Source of the DNA: Macrotrachela quadricornifera
Lineage: Eukaryota; Rotifera; Eurotatoria; Philodinida; Philodinidae
Assembly (NCBI GenBank): GCA_022393335.1
Contig: JAJEKB010021555.1
Coordinates: 1 to 64,000 of the forward strand
Direction: 5' to 3'
Length of the DNA stretch: 64,000 nucleotides
The position numbers and the translations under genes are program-made. Below the pieces are notes generated by a model. It was not told where the DNA came from. It worked only from the letters and a program-made list of their open reading frames with translations, and made no database searches. Positions 11,438 through 23,200 of the stretch are shown here, piece by piece (position 1 is the first letter of the stretch; each line of letters opens with the position of its first letter).

Positions 11438-14049
11438 TTAAGCTCCTAACAATTTGAAATAACGCATTCCCCAATAACCAATTAAGAAACTACTTGGATC
11501 TAATGCATCCATTCCAGTTCCATCATCGATATCATACATACCACTATTCCATCTCTTACTAGATCGTTCATCAGGAGGTAAAAGTTGTACTGATTGAAAT
11601 TCATTCTGACATTGAGAAGCAGGTATATTGACTTGAATATCTAAACGATCACTATTAAATTGTTGCCACTCAATAAGATCTAATGGCTAACGTCGTAAAT
11701 ACCAAATTGCATCCTTTGACAATGAATCACAATCAAATAATGCTTGAAAATTTTTTCTTAATTTTGATTTTCCAGTTAGATTAACTTGTTCACTAGCATA
11801 GCAATAAATAAAATTATAGAATGGTGTTTTTTCCATTATTTTATATTTATGTGATAGATCCAAACCAATTTGCATATATGGTAATATATGATCAATAAGA
11901 GTTTGTGCTCGAGCTTTCTGTGTTTTAGATAGACGTGTTGATGAAGTAATTGTATGAAAAGCATAGATGAGATTAAAATAGGATAAATAAGCAAGTTCAT
12001 CATCAGAAAAATTATTATCACAAACAGCAATCATCTTTTGATTAATTAAATTAATATCATACTGATATGATTGAATAAGAAGATTAATACCATCAAGAAA
12101 ACGTTGATCACCACTATAAGCATAAGTTTGAAATAAGAAAGCAAATATTTGCAGACTATTCAAACCACGACTTTCTTGATAATAACTATCATTATTAATT
12201 TGAGCAGGATTCCATATTCCCCATCTTGTATGATTATGATTTTCACCAATTAAATACCAATCATGTGTAAGAATATGTGTAGTAATATTCAGAAGAAGAA
12301 TATAAGCACGTTCACGTTCAGGATCATTTTCAGCAAGTAAATCGTGTATTAATGGATAAATAAATTCATGAGCAACAATTTCATCAGAAGAAGTATCACC
12401 ATGATATTGAAGATCAGAATAAACCATAGAAAGATACCAAGGTGGTCTTGTTGGAAAATCGCTACGATTCGCTACTGAGCGACTAGGATAACCAATAATA
12501 CCTAAACAAATATAATGTTATATTATTTCTTAAGTAAATTGATCTATCTACTACCTGTGACTTTATTAAGTAATTCAAGTGTTTCAAAATACGTCCAAGC
12601 CTCTTTTTTTGCTTGTGTATCATTGGTTACTGCATAGCGAAAAACTTGACTACCAAGATAGATTGCAGTCCATAGACCATCACTATCACAAGGTTGTTTC
12701 ACACATGTTTGAATATCACCCCATGATGACATTTGACAACCACATACAAGACCATATTTAACATATCTGCTAGGTGGATCAAATAATTTTTGAAAATAAG
12801 CTGCTTTTTTTGTCAATGTCCACATTTCAAAGCGAATGATGGCCAAACCTCGACTTGTCACGGCTACTGCAGTACTACCCAAGGTAACAGGTGCATCAGG
12901 AGCTCGACTTAATACAGCTAGCGATGAAACATTGACAATAGATTGACGATTTGGCATGTATCGTGCACTATTAAATACACGCCAAGCATCGATATCTGTC
13001 GTATTTGAATCATAACGCATCACACCACGAATTGCACCTAACCATACACGACTATCAGATGATATAGAATGACTAACACTCAATACAGTTATATTTGCAA
13101 ATGGTAAATGACCAATATCAGATCCTGGATTAGAAATTTGTCCAGCTAATCGTGAAAAATACCAATGAAGACGTCCAGACGACATCATAATTGGTGAAAG
13201 TAAAGTAATACCTGTATCTTGTCCAATCCATAGTTTATCTTGAATATCATTATAAACTAATGAAGTAATTGGTGCATCAATAAGACCAAGTACATGTTCA
13301 AAACGCCATTCATCACTAATGTTATCATAGGTATGAATCCAAAGCTTCGTTTGTGTACCAATAAATATTGTTCGTCGACGAGAACTCCATGCTAATGAAG
13401 AAACAGAAACATTAATTTGATTGATAAAGGGTACAATCGTAAATGTAGATAAATCCAACCCGTGAAGTCCTGAATCACTTCCAATATATAACCAACCAGA
13501 AGATCCGAGATTCGTCACAAATAAACCAGCATTAATTTTCGTTGTATTCATCAAGATAGTAGGAATGATAACGGTGCGTACAATTCGGCATTTCGTAGCA
13601 TCTAATCGATCACATATAATGATTTGTACTCGATTAGGTGAAATGAGAGCAGCCGTGTAAACTTGCGCTAAGTTTTCATCATGCGATACTGCTAAATAAC
13701 TGACATTGCTTTGCACCTCTATTTCAGATAGAACGACTAAACTACCATTGGCAGATAAGGACATCCAACACATATGTAATATTCCAACATTTGATCCCTG
13801 TGTTAATAACCAAACTCCTTCACTAGCTTGAGAATGATATTGCGGTAATGCAACACTTTGCCAGACAGAATAAACATTACTAAGTACAGGCCATCCAGTT
13901 GATTCATTAGCAAAAGGTGAAAATAAATAACGTTCAACAATGACTTGTTCATATGGAATATCAGGAATTGTTGTTGTTGCTGATAATAATTTATGGAATA
14001 TAATGAACCAATTAAGAAATAAAATTATTTTTGACCACATTAATGTCAT
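11438..14049 (-). pseudogene. Secreted beta-propeller plus helical-domain protein with in-frame TAG
   Basis: Two exons: 14049-12555 (donor GTCACAG|GTAGTA, phase 1) and 12501-11438 (acceptor TTTAG|GTATT), joined by a 53-bp intron. The model gives 852 codons. The N-terminus has a signal peptide (WSKIILFLNWFIIF). Residues about 60-420 form repeated blades ending in L-W-I-G or V-W-L-G (WLYIGSDSGLHGLDL, LWIGQDTGITLL, VWLGAIRGVMRYD), like two-component-regulator propellers. The C-terminal 400 residues are mostly helical, resembling alpha/alpha barrels. No catalytic residue can be assigned, so function is unknown. A TAG at 11687-11689 interrupts the frame, apparently at a Trp position (W-Y-L-R-R-stop-P-L-D-L-I-E-W). 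The frame then continues for 82 codons to TAA at 11438-11440. Loss of those residues may disable the protein, but the rest is well kept, so the lesion is young or not fixed. Confidence 0.7.
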
Positions 14050-17000
14050 TTGGGTTTTGTATACTAAAAGTAAAAAGATAATTAACAAATTTGACAGGTG
14101 AAATACTTTAGTACTGTAGAAGATGAAAATTCATTTTTATTTTTATTTTTAGAAAGAGAATAACTCATTATAATGTGGACTAAATTTCATATTTGATTTA
14201 ACGAATAATTATTTGTTACACCAATAAAAATCTTATTTTTCAACAATTATATATAATACTATGAATTTAATTCAATTCCAAGTACTGATTGATATTTGAA
14301 TCAAAATATTTTTATTAAAACGATAATATTTGCTAGTGTCTACTTACCAATGCTCAACGTTATAATGAAAGAAAAAAGTATTTTTTATCAGTAACCAAAT
14401 AAAAGATAACACAATCGTTCGTTTGCCAACGTTTGAAGAACGAAGAACCAAGTACAAATTCTTATTTATTCTATTTTACTAATCACGATGACTTATACAG
14501 TTGTTTGCAAAAAAAATCTTGCACACCTCGCTTTGATGGTACCTCTTTAAATGCAAACTTATTTAAATTGCTTCATCTCTCAAATGATAGGCCGCAAAAA
14601 GTACTATATTTTATCATAATCTAAATTTTTATATATTCACCTTTGGAAGAAATAATAACATACTATTACTGTTTCGAAGATAATGCACAATTTATTCCAA
14701 CGCTGATATAAACATTTTTATAGCTATTTCATTAAAAACTGTTCAAGTTCTTTAATAGTTTTATAAATTTATTACTGGAGAGAATTTGTTACTGATAAAA
14801 TATCTACCAATTTTACTGTTATCTCCTCGACCGAAAGGAGGATTATATGGAAAAAAAATAGTTTGTTCGCTTGTTGCAGATCAAAAGAACATTCGCTTAA
14901 AGATCAATACTCAGTATTCTTCGATACCCGGCTTTCGTCTGATCATATACTTTCAGCTTGGAAATCCAGTCAATTCAAGGTTTTCAATATTGAGCTTCCG
15001 ACCAATCAGATTCTCTCATATTGAAAGCTTAGCCTATCAGAAGTTGGGGGACACAGAGGAGCGGCTAGTCATGAGTGGCATCCAAAAGGAGCGCCGACAA
15101 ATGACCAGTCGCTCACTAAAGATGATTAAGCCTAGTTATATCTGATCATGATAATCTAACGAGCAGCTATTGTTTAATGAGATGGTTTCTTGCTAGGAGT
15201 CGAGACAATCAGATATTTTTGATATGTAGTACTACGTTGTGGAATTAAGTTTTTGATCCTCCAACTTCAGTTAGTCAAGTTTTCTCAATGATGAATTTAA
15301 TTATGAGAGTTTTAAGCAAAGAAACTTATTGTTATTAAATTTCAACTAATACCGATAATGTGTCTATGGCCATGAGTATTTATTGGTACCCTCATGGCAA
15401 AATTGTAACCGATGAAGAAATACTGGACTAGTCCGATCCATCCAGTATTTACAGGTCTAAAATACTTTTCAGATCGACAAAGATTGACTGGTTTATTGGG
15501 CCATTTATTATCGTTTAAAGGAAAAAGCTTCAGAAACCACTCGTCTTTGTATTTTTTGCTCAGTTTTTATTAATCTTTCGAAAAAGAAATATATTGTTAT
15601 AGTCGTTTATATCTTCAAGCTCTCTGAACGATAAATATGCAATCTTTTTCTCATGAGAAAAGGAAGCTATGCCTTTGGAATCAAATCGTTGATCTACAAA
15701 CCTTGAAATTTTTACTTGGATTTCATCGAAAATAAAACAAAACCTTCTCTTTAAAAAATGACATAGTCTTAAATCCAGTCTCTAACAAAACATCAATGAA
15801 ATAAGGTGAGAACTTTATTTCAGATGATACACTTTTGATTACGCTTTTGTACGAAATGAAATAAATTTTAGTTTAAAAAATAAATGGCTTTAGACAAGCA
15901 ATAGAAAATAAACCTCGTCATTGCCAAAACAACAACACTATTTCAATAAAAAATCTTAAACTTGCTTGCAGCATTACTAAGAAAAAATTGTGAAATTCAT
16001 ATTTTTGACAAAAATCTGAGGGATACCAGGAGTATATTTTTCGATATTTAAACCGGTTAGAACCAACAAAAGCTGGCCGGCCGGACCAATTTGGATACCT
16101 TCATAGCATAGTCTTTCAAGGGTAGACCTTTCTCTTTTTTAACGATTATCAGATCTCGAAGACAGTAAGTCCGATTGAGCTGAAATTTTTATCAAAGATA
16201 GAGCACCTAAAATAACAAGCTACGTGTTCGACGAAAAAATTCTCAGAAGAGATCTTCCCAGATTTTTAAAGAAAAACTTTAGTTCTCCATAGGACCTTAC
16301 CTTGCAGCTGTACGACTTGATCAAAATTTGTCCAGTTGGGCTGAAACTTTCTTTGGAGTTACCTACGACTATGTCTCAGAAGTAGTTTTCAGCTTTTCAA
16401 AAAATCTCACTTTCCTTTTTTTTTATAAAAAAAATACCGAAAGGATTTTCTACAACACCAAGTTTCTAGCTTTAAAAACCCTATAAAACCGGATGGAATC
16501 CTCAAAATTGAGAAAAACGCAAAATAAGTTCGAGCAGTGTATTTTTTCACCAAGAATAGTTGAAAGCTGTTTTTTTTAACGGTTTTATGGCGAATATTCT
16601 GATTATATCGACAGACATATGAAATATATTCTAGCAACATCCATTGATCTATTTGTTCGTTGGAGTGTAAGAAACTTTGCTAGAACAGTTTGATATCTCT
16701 TCCTATCATTCCTTTTTTATCGACAATATGAAAAAGTAAAACAAAATGCTAGCAAAGACATGAACAGAAACAACTATAAAAACTAGTAATGAAAAAAATA
16801 TCTTTCTTCATTAGATAATGAAAATTTGACAATTTTTGAAATGCATGTGTTTCGTACAATTGAAAAAAATTAATGGCAAGTCCGATTGAGCTCGTTCAAA
16901 CATTAATCGAAAGACTATGATCCAATCTTTTTAGAACACAAACAAAAAACGATTGTTAAAAGAATTTTTACCAAAAAAGAGAGAGGGCCTATCCTTAGAA

Positions 17001-17525
17001 CATATGAGTACTTCCATAGGATAGCTTTTCATGAATTATGGATATCCTCATAGGTTAAGCCTTGAGATCCTTGGAGCACACTTAGTGGGGATTTGGAGAT
17101 ATCATACACACTGATATTGTTCTGTTTTTCGAGAAAACATCAATTAAAATCATTTTTACATATAAACATTTTATGAAGTAGTGTTTTCATTTGAATATGT
17201 ATAATCGTATGCCATTTGATACGTTTCAAGTTTTCTTACATATTTTATTCATATAAAATAATAGAAGCACTTTAGTTTTTAATGAAAAAATTCATTAATT
17301 TAAGTCAATACTAAAGCAATTTCGAATATAGAAACGAAAAAAAAAAATTTCAGTGTAAAATCTGGTAGGTCAGCAATAAAATGAAGACAAAAATCGACAT
17401 TAAAGCGCACAATTATGTTTTTCAATCTATTACAGTAAACGACTATTTCTTTAGCAATTTCAAGAACATATAGAATAAAATCTGCTTCTTAGTCAATTTA
17501 AATCAATGTATACAAAATTTATTGA
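14050..17525. other. Intergenic region, 3.5 kb, repeat fragments only
   Basis: No credible gene. A frame at 14786-15145 (+) is open but has no domain or codon pattern I trust. A 10-bp perfect inverted repeat lies at 15418-15450. Around 16160-16400 two diverged copies of a sentence-like repeat occur (TCCGATTGAGCTGAAA and TCCAGTTGGGCTGAAA), with a third trace at 16881. This looks like decayed dispersed repeat. Confidence 0.5.
15418..15450. repeat. 10-bp inverted repeat
   Basis: AAATACTGGA at 15418-15427 is exactly inverted at 15441-15450, with a 13-nt loop. Possibly a terminator-like or transposon-derived hairpin; nothing nearby decides. Confidence 0.4.
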
Positions 17526-18368
17526 TTAGAAAATATTAATAAAAAAAATAAATGTTAATAATATATAAAATAATAATGAACAATAAACAAAATTAGTAGA
17601 TGATTGATTTAATAGAATAATAGCATTTATTGTTGATTGATCTAATGGTTTTGTTTGATTATTATCATCAACTACCATCCAACCTAAAATAGGATAATCA
17701 TCTTGAATATAATAATATCCATTATTATATATATATTGAATTTGTCTTGAATAATTTCCTGACCAATAATAAGGATAATAATTTTCTTCAGCAACACGAA
17801 TAAAACCAGGTAAAACATCAACTATAACAGAAACATGTCCATATGGCATATCTTCACCTGAACGACTATAAATTAATAATGATTCATTATTTGGTGGATT
17901 TGGAGAACCATTTGAAATTTTTTTAAAAGGAAAATTTTTTTTATCAATAACTCGTTCAACATTATTTAATTGTGTCCACATATCAGCAGCACCATCAATA
18001 CTACCAAAAATACAACCTTTACGTATAAAAAGCCATCGACGGGCATATTCAACACATTGCCATTTCATTCCCATATAAACTCCATATAAAGAATAATATT
18101 CATCAGATATATAACTATCATTTCCATTTGAGTAAGCTTCAACATTTGTTGAAGCATATCCTGTTATCGTACCAAATGGAGCTTTTGTTGTATTACCTGA
18201 TATAGTTGTATTACCTGTCAATAATAATTTTCTATTTTTGATTTCAATTAATTTAATTTAGTAATATTATAGATTACCTGATTTCACTTGTAAATTTGCG
18301 AATTTATCACATTTTCCGTATAAAAAAACATTTGTACAAAAGATGAAAACTAACGTGAATTTCATCAT
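17526..18368 (-). CDS. Secreted, membrane-anchored CHAP amidase (glutathionylspermidine-amidase-like)
   Basis: Two exons: 18368-18278 and 18214-17526, with a 63-bp intron (TCAG|GTAATC ... TTGACAG|GTAATA, phase 1). Product 259 aa. Residues 1-20 are a signal peptide (MMKFTLVFIFCTNVFLYG). The CHAP (NlpC/P60-type cysteine peptidase) fold has the nucleophile in KWQCVEYARRW (Cys about 84), the histidine in YGHVSVIVDV (His about 157) and the acidic residue in VAEENY (Glu about 173). The closing ILGWM matches the amidase half of bacterial Gss. That enzyme cleaves glutathionylspermidine to glutathione and spermidine; CHAP domains also cut peptidoglycan, so the substrate is open. The last 20 residues are strongly hydrophobic, fitting a GPI-anchor signal or a membrane tail. 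The synthetase half of Gss is absent. A bacterial origin followed by gain of an intron and signal peptide is inferred. Confidence 0.8.
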
Positions 18369-18921
18369 TAATTAACTGGTAAACAAATTTTATGATTTAA
18401 TGCAATGTCTTATAGGTGAGAAAAAAATAATAATAATATTCGATGTGCGTTCGTAAGTAAATTTATACTCATACAGCAAATGTACATTGAAATATGTACC
18501 TTTCAATCATAATAAGCGAAGTAAGAAAAAACATTTGCATGCATACGCTTATCGTTTATAATTTGGTCTTAATATTTTTTTTTCTTTACATTTAACAAAT
18601 ATATAAAAGAGAACGAGGTGTACACAACATTTTCTGATAAAATCAATAGAAAAGGTTAACTTTTTTTTCTTGTACTCACACAAATAAAATAAGGTCAAAT
18701 CAACTTTATGGTTTAGTTATTAGTATTACCCTCATCATAAATATTGAGCAGTTTAGGTTGGATTTGATGTAGCTAGTTTGTTAGTTTTTTTAAAATACTA
18801 TTCTGTTATTCTCTTAAGAACTAAACAATTGCTATATTTTTTACATAACATATTTTCTAACAATTTATTAAATTAAAATTTATTTGTTTTTATTTTTCTT
18901 CTGTTTTTCTTTTCAAGAACA
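18369..18921. other. Spacer between CHAP gene and deiodinase 3' region
   Basis: AT-rich DNA upstream of the CHAP gene and beyond the candidate SECIS of the deiodinase-like gene. It presumably holds the CHAP promoter; no specific element is recognised. Confidence 0.4.
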
Positions 18922-18976
18922 AAATTCCGTTTCGCATCTTTGGTTTCAGATACCAATTGCGATATGAAACATCATA
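18922..18976 (-). promoter_or_regulatory. Candidate SECIS element in the deiodinase 3' UTR
   Basis: About 45 nt after the stop on the minus strand lies ATGA (18975-18972), then 13 nt, then AA, then an apical hairpin TTGGT-loop-ACCAA, a returning strand TGCGAAAC that pairs with GTTT and CGCA of the 5' side, and a closing GGA (18928-18926). This order (AUGA, AA at 10-13 nt, apical stem, GA) is the eukaryotic SECIS plan. SECIS elements recruit SBP2 so that in-frame UGA is read as selenocysteine. The lower helix has a 5-nt bulge, so it is a candidate and not a perfect match. Confidence 0.5.
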
Positions 18977-19021
18977 AAAAATAAAAAAAAAAAACAAAAA
19001 GAAAAGAATAACAAATAAAAA

Positions 19022-20262
19022 TTAATTTTCAAGAGGAACATTTGTTTTTAAAAAATAATCCAATGATGGAACAGAATAACCAACAGGTCCTTCTTGTCCT
19101 TGATATATTATTTTTTGATCATGTAAAACATAGAGTCTTTCAGGCCAACCACGAAATAAATGATTCGTATGATCATCCATTGTATCAGAATAAAGAGAAA
19201 TTTTATTTTCTTTTGTTATTTTACTCATTTCAACCATAATTTTAATTGCATCTATTCGATCTTGAAGATTTTGATGATTTGCTATAAAACTATATTGAGA
19301 ACCAATAAATTTCCATCCATCGGATGCATGTGCCTCTTTTATATAAATAATTACAAAATCAATAGGAGCATTTAATTCATTATAAAATGATGCAAGTTTA
19401 ATAAATAAATTTAAACTTGCAAGAAACGGTGGTCATGTACAACTACCGAAATTTAATACTAAATAACGTCCTTCTTTTAATAATGAACGTAAACTTATTG
19501 TTTGAATATTTGAATTATCATTTTCGAATAAATTTACATTTTCTGTTAAAACTGGTATTACTTTAGCTGTATATGGTACTGTTTGACCAGGTGCTGTAAG
19601 AGAAGATGGAAGTGTTCGATCTAATTTAACAGCTTCACGTATATAATTCCAATAAAATGTCCAAAATTGTATTTGTAATGCTGATCGTAGTGCTAATGAT
19701 GGTGGACATACTTCAGCCTAAAATAATATCAATTCTAATATGTTATGATTATCTTAACATTTTTGTTTTACTAAATTGATAAGAGTTGAGGATACTGAGC
19801 CTCCTCTAGGACGGAGTTAATGAGGGATTTGATTTCGCGACAAATTTAAACTAATCGAAATTTTTCTATAAAATTCAGGAAGTACAGAAAAGGTTTTTAT
19901 AGTAGTTTAAAGGATGTCAATATCTTTATGACAAACCCTGTACTGCTGTATACTTTGTAGTTAAAAAAAAATGGGAAAAAATCAGTTGAGAAGGTACTTT
20001 AGATTAATATTGAAAATAAAATAATTATACATACTGTTAAAGCAACACCCTGAATAAATTCATCTGGCATTTTATAATCACTTTGATTTCGATCTTCTTC
20101 AGCTTGTTTTTTTACATTATTAATCCAATCTTTTTCTTGAAATGTGATAACCTGCCAAAGACAAAGTAAAACCATCATTATAGGTTCATTTACCATCCAT
20201 CGTAATGTTAAATATAAATCAATTAATTCAACTTTTAAACGAACAAACCAGTCGCTCCACAT
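19022..20262 (-). CDS. Iodothyronine-deiodinase-like selenoprotein
   Basis: Two exons: 20262-20035 (donor ACA|GTATGT, phase 0) and 19717-19022 (acceptor TTTTAG|GCTGAA). Product 307 aa with one in-frame TGA at 19435-19433 (residue about 171) read as selenocysteine. The active site reads LVLNFGSCTUPPF, the deiodinase signature. It is followed by DFVIIYIKEAHASDGWK and NHQNLQDR, two further blocks diagnostic of the family, then PERLYVL and a final GPVGYS block. The fold is thioredoxin-like. Vertebrate members remove iodine from thyroxine and T3 at membranes; the natural substrate in a rotifer is unknown. The N-terminal exon has a hydrophobic segment (EPIMMVLLCLWQVITF) that may anchor it, as in vertebrate enzymes. 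A normal gene cannot be read without UGA recoding: the frame is open on both sides, conservation peaks at the UGA, and a SECIS candidate follows the stop. Confidence 0.9.
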
Positions 20263-23200
20263 GTTTGGAGGCTATATTATCTAAAATATAGATATTCTGT
20301 TTAATTTTTATACAATTAAAAAAAATACAAAGTTTCATGATAATAATATTTATTTAGTATAATAGAGCTTTTATCTTATATAAAATATATTATCTATTAA
20401 TCATGATGACATAAACGTTTTTTTTTAGTATTTTACCTTGTAAAATGATTTTAAAAGATTTATGTTTACTAAAGAACTCGTAAGGTAAAAAAACGATATG
20501 GCAATTGAATAGAATTATAGTGTGATTTGATACTGAACTATTACTCTTATGTATATTTTAAGTCAAAATCTTACCTTTACTATCTCTGAAAAGATCCATA
20601 AAATATGTTGAAAAATTGTGATACTTTCAAAGAATTTATACTAATCTACTCATTACTGTGTCGATATTTCTATAAATTCTTGTCTAGAAAAATTTATACC
20701 TACACATTTCTCTCAGTTAAATATAATTGTGTGTGCGCATATATCGTTGTCTTTATATTTATTCTCATCTTATCTGAATCACCTGAGCTGCTCGGTTACC
20801 AACCGTATCTATATGTATACGTCTGTCTTTTTTCTTCTCGAATTGTTATATTCTCACTAGGTGAGGTCAAATGTACAAAAGGAAGATGATTGATGAGAAT
20901 AAAGGCAGGTGTCTTACGATACACATCTGTGTTTACAATTAAACAGAACTGTGAAAAATACATGAAAAGAGAAATGTCTAGGTATAAAAACTCTCCTAGA
21001 TAAGAAGTTATAGGAATATCGATACAGTTACTGTTGTATATGCTATTACAGAAGCAACACAAAACATTCATACTAACATTCTAATAGTAATCATATACAA
21101 ATTAAGAAATAGAATAATAAAAACCTCTTCTTTTTTTGCGTTTCAACACTGCACATGATAAGTCATATGAGTATTTTATTGCGCTTGTATGCTCGTTTAT
21201 CTCTACCAGGCATCATTTACGATTGGTTGCAAAATTAATCCAATGATAAAATGAGAGAAACAGTAGTAAACTGGAGACGCTTGCAGTCAGTATTTCGTAA
21301 TGCCTTGAATTTTTTATATTTTATCTCTCAACAATTCTACAATGCACCTGACATTTTATTCTCTCGAAATTGTAGTTCATGTAGAAATGAATAGTAATAA
21401 ATGAAGATCGAGAATTTTTTTTCTCTCTCTTTCACATATTAGTTCTTAGACACAAGTTGAAGTTGAGTGTAATATAACTCTACTTATCTTTTTTATTCTC
21501 TTTCTTTTTTTTTGTTTATTAAACTAAACGGAAAAAAGAAAATTTAGAGATGAATACTCGAGAATTTTACAAAAGATTTACTGCTTCAATAAGAACAAAA
21601 AATATTGTCATAAATTATGAATTTTGTTATGCTCTTTAAGAGTATAAATTATAGAGAATTATGATGAAAAGTATTATACTATGAATAAATATTTACATAA
21701 AGTACTATTATGTTTTCGTTATTACACGATCTACAAAATGTATTCAAGAAATTGAAAATGAATGTAATACAATACGAGTGCTATTTGTATTTGAGAAAAA
21801 GATAATTTCGTTTTTTTCTATTCTCTTGTATACAAAAACAAAACTCTCAACATTCACTTCTATAATAATATTTAATGAGTCTAAAGAATGAATCAATATA
21901 AACGGGTGGGTCAAATTGAATGGCCGCACTTTATATTAGAATTTAGAATCATATTTGATACGTTGTATTTAAAAAAATATACCAAAAGATACAGCATAAA
22001 AAGAAAGTCAATCAAATCTAACTAACTAAAATTTAACGCTGCGAGAAACGGTACTTTTTAGCACACAACAAATAAGTTTTTTTTCTTTATTTACTAGTTG
22101 ATATACTTTGCTAAGATAAAACTAAAGTATATCACAAGATGCAGCGTGAAAATCTTGAAAATTTATACAGAACAATCATAAAAAGATAAGGAAAAAAAAG
22201 CATCAAATTCATGTTGTGTGAAAAAAAATGCCCTTTTCATACAATTAAAAACTGACCTTTTAAAATTTTGATCGTTTTGAGAAAGTAAAGTGCAATTGTA
22301 AGATAAGGTATCCTATGTAAATTGTAAAGTTTTTACGTTGCAGCTTAAAAGTATCATTGAATGTTGAAGATTTTTTTTAAAAATTCTGTAGCTGTGTGAA
22401 GCATTTATTAATAGGATTTGATCTTTTCAATTGTTGATTTCTTTTATGTTTATGAGAAAAAAATTGCTAAATATGATCATATATTTATGCGGAGAAAAAT
22501 GTTTATTTTTTACAGAGTGAATTTATTTGAATATTCTAACAGAAATAATCAATAAGTGGCGCCATCTATCATTAGTTATGTTGAGAACATGTACAATTTT
22601 ATACATTGTGTTGACTAACTCGTTTTAGGTATATAATGTTTGGATTTTTAGCTCGATTTAAGACGACAATGAAAAACAAAACTTCTTTAGCGATGTTCTC
22701 AAAACTGATTTTTATGTCAACAATCAATCTTCACGCAATTTTTTTTGAATATAGTTCGTCCTAGAGAGTTGCGTTTTTTTTTATCTATTAGAGCAATCGA
22801 TTCGCCTCCGGATGAGGGGAAGAGATTTTTTAATAAGATTCTAGTCCTGTGAAAAAACTTCATTGTTTGAAAAATTTATGATGCTTTTTCAAGATGTTGA
22901 GAGTTCTGACGCTTCCCAAAATTAAAGAGAGCAACAATAAAACAGAATTCCAGCCATTTATCTTGAACTATAGTGAAAAAAATTTTGTGTATTGTATTGA
23001 AAATCAACTTTGGAGAGGGAGGACAGAGGCTTTAATACAAGTATTCTAAACCATTTGTAAGCGATAAAAGATAGAAACCTGATTTCAGTAGTGTAGATAC
23101 AGCGTGGTCAAATGTTGTAATAGACACTCTCACTCTCATATATTTTTTCGGAGAAATTAAATTTAAACATGTGAGTATTCCATTGTTTTGTAGTTCTTCA

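Noticed and set aside
14786..15145. 119-codon open frame (+) in the 14-17 kb gap
   Set aside because: No domain, no signal peptide, no splice partners, and composition changes abruptly within it. Treated as chance.
20605..21071. Two opposite open frames of about 90 codons
   Set aside because: Hydrophobic but without start context, introns or homologues; they overlap each other on opposite strands.
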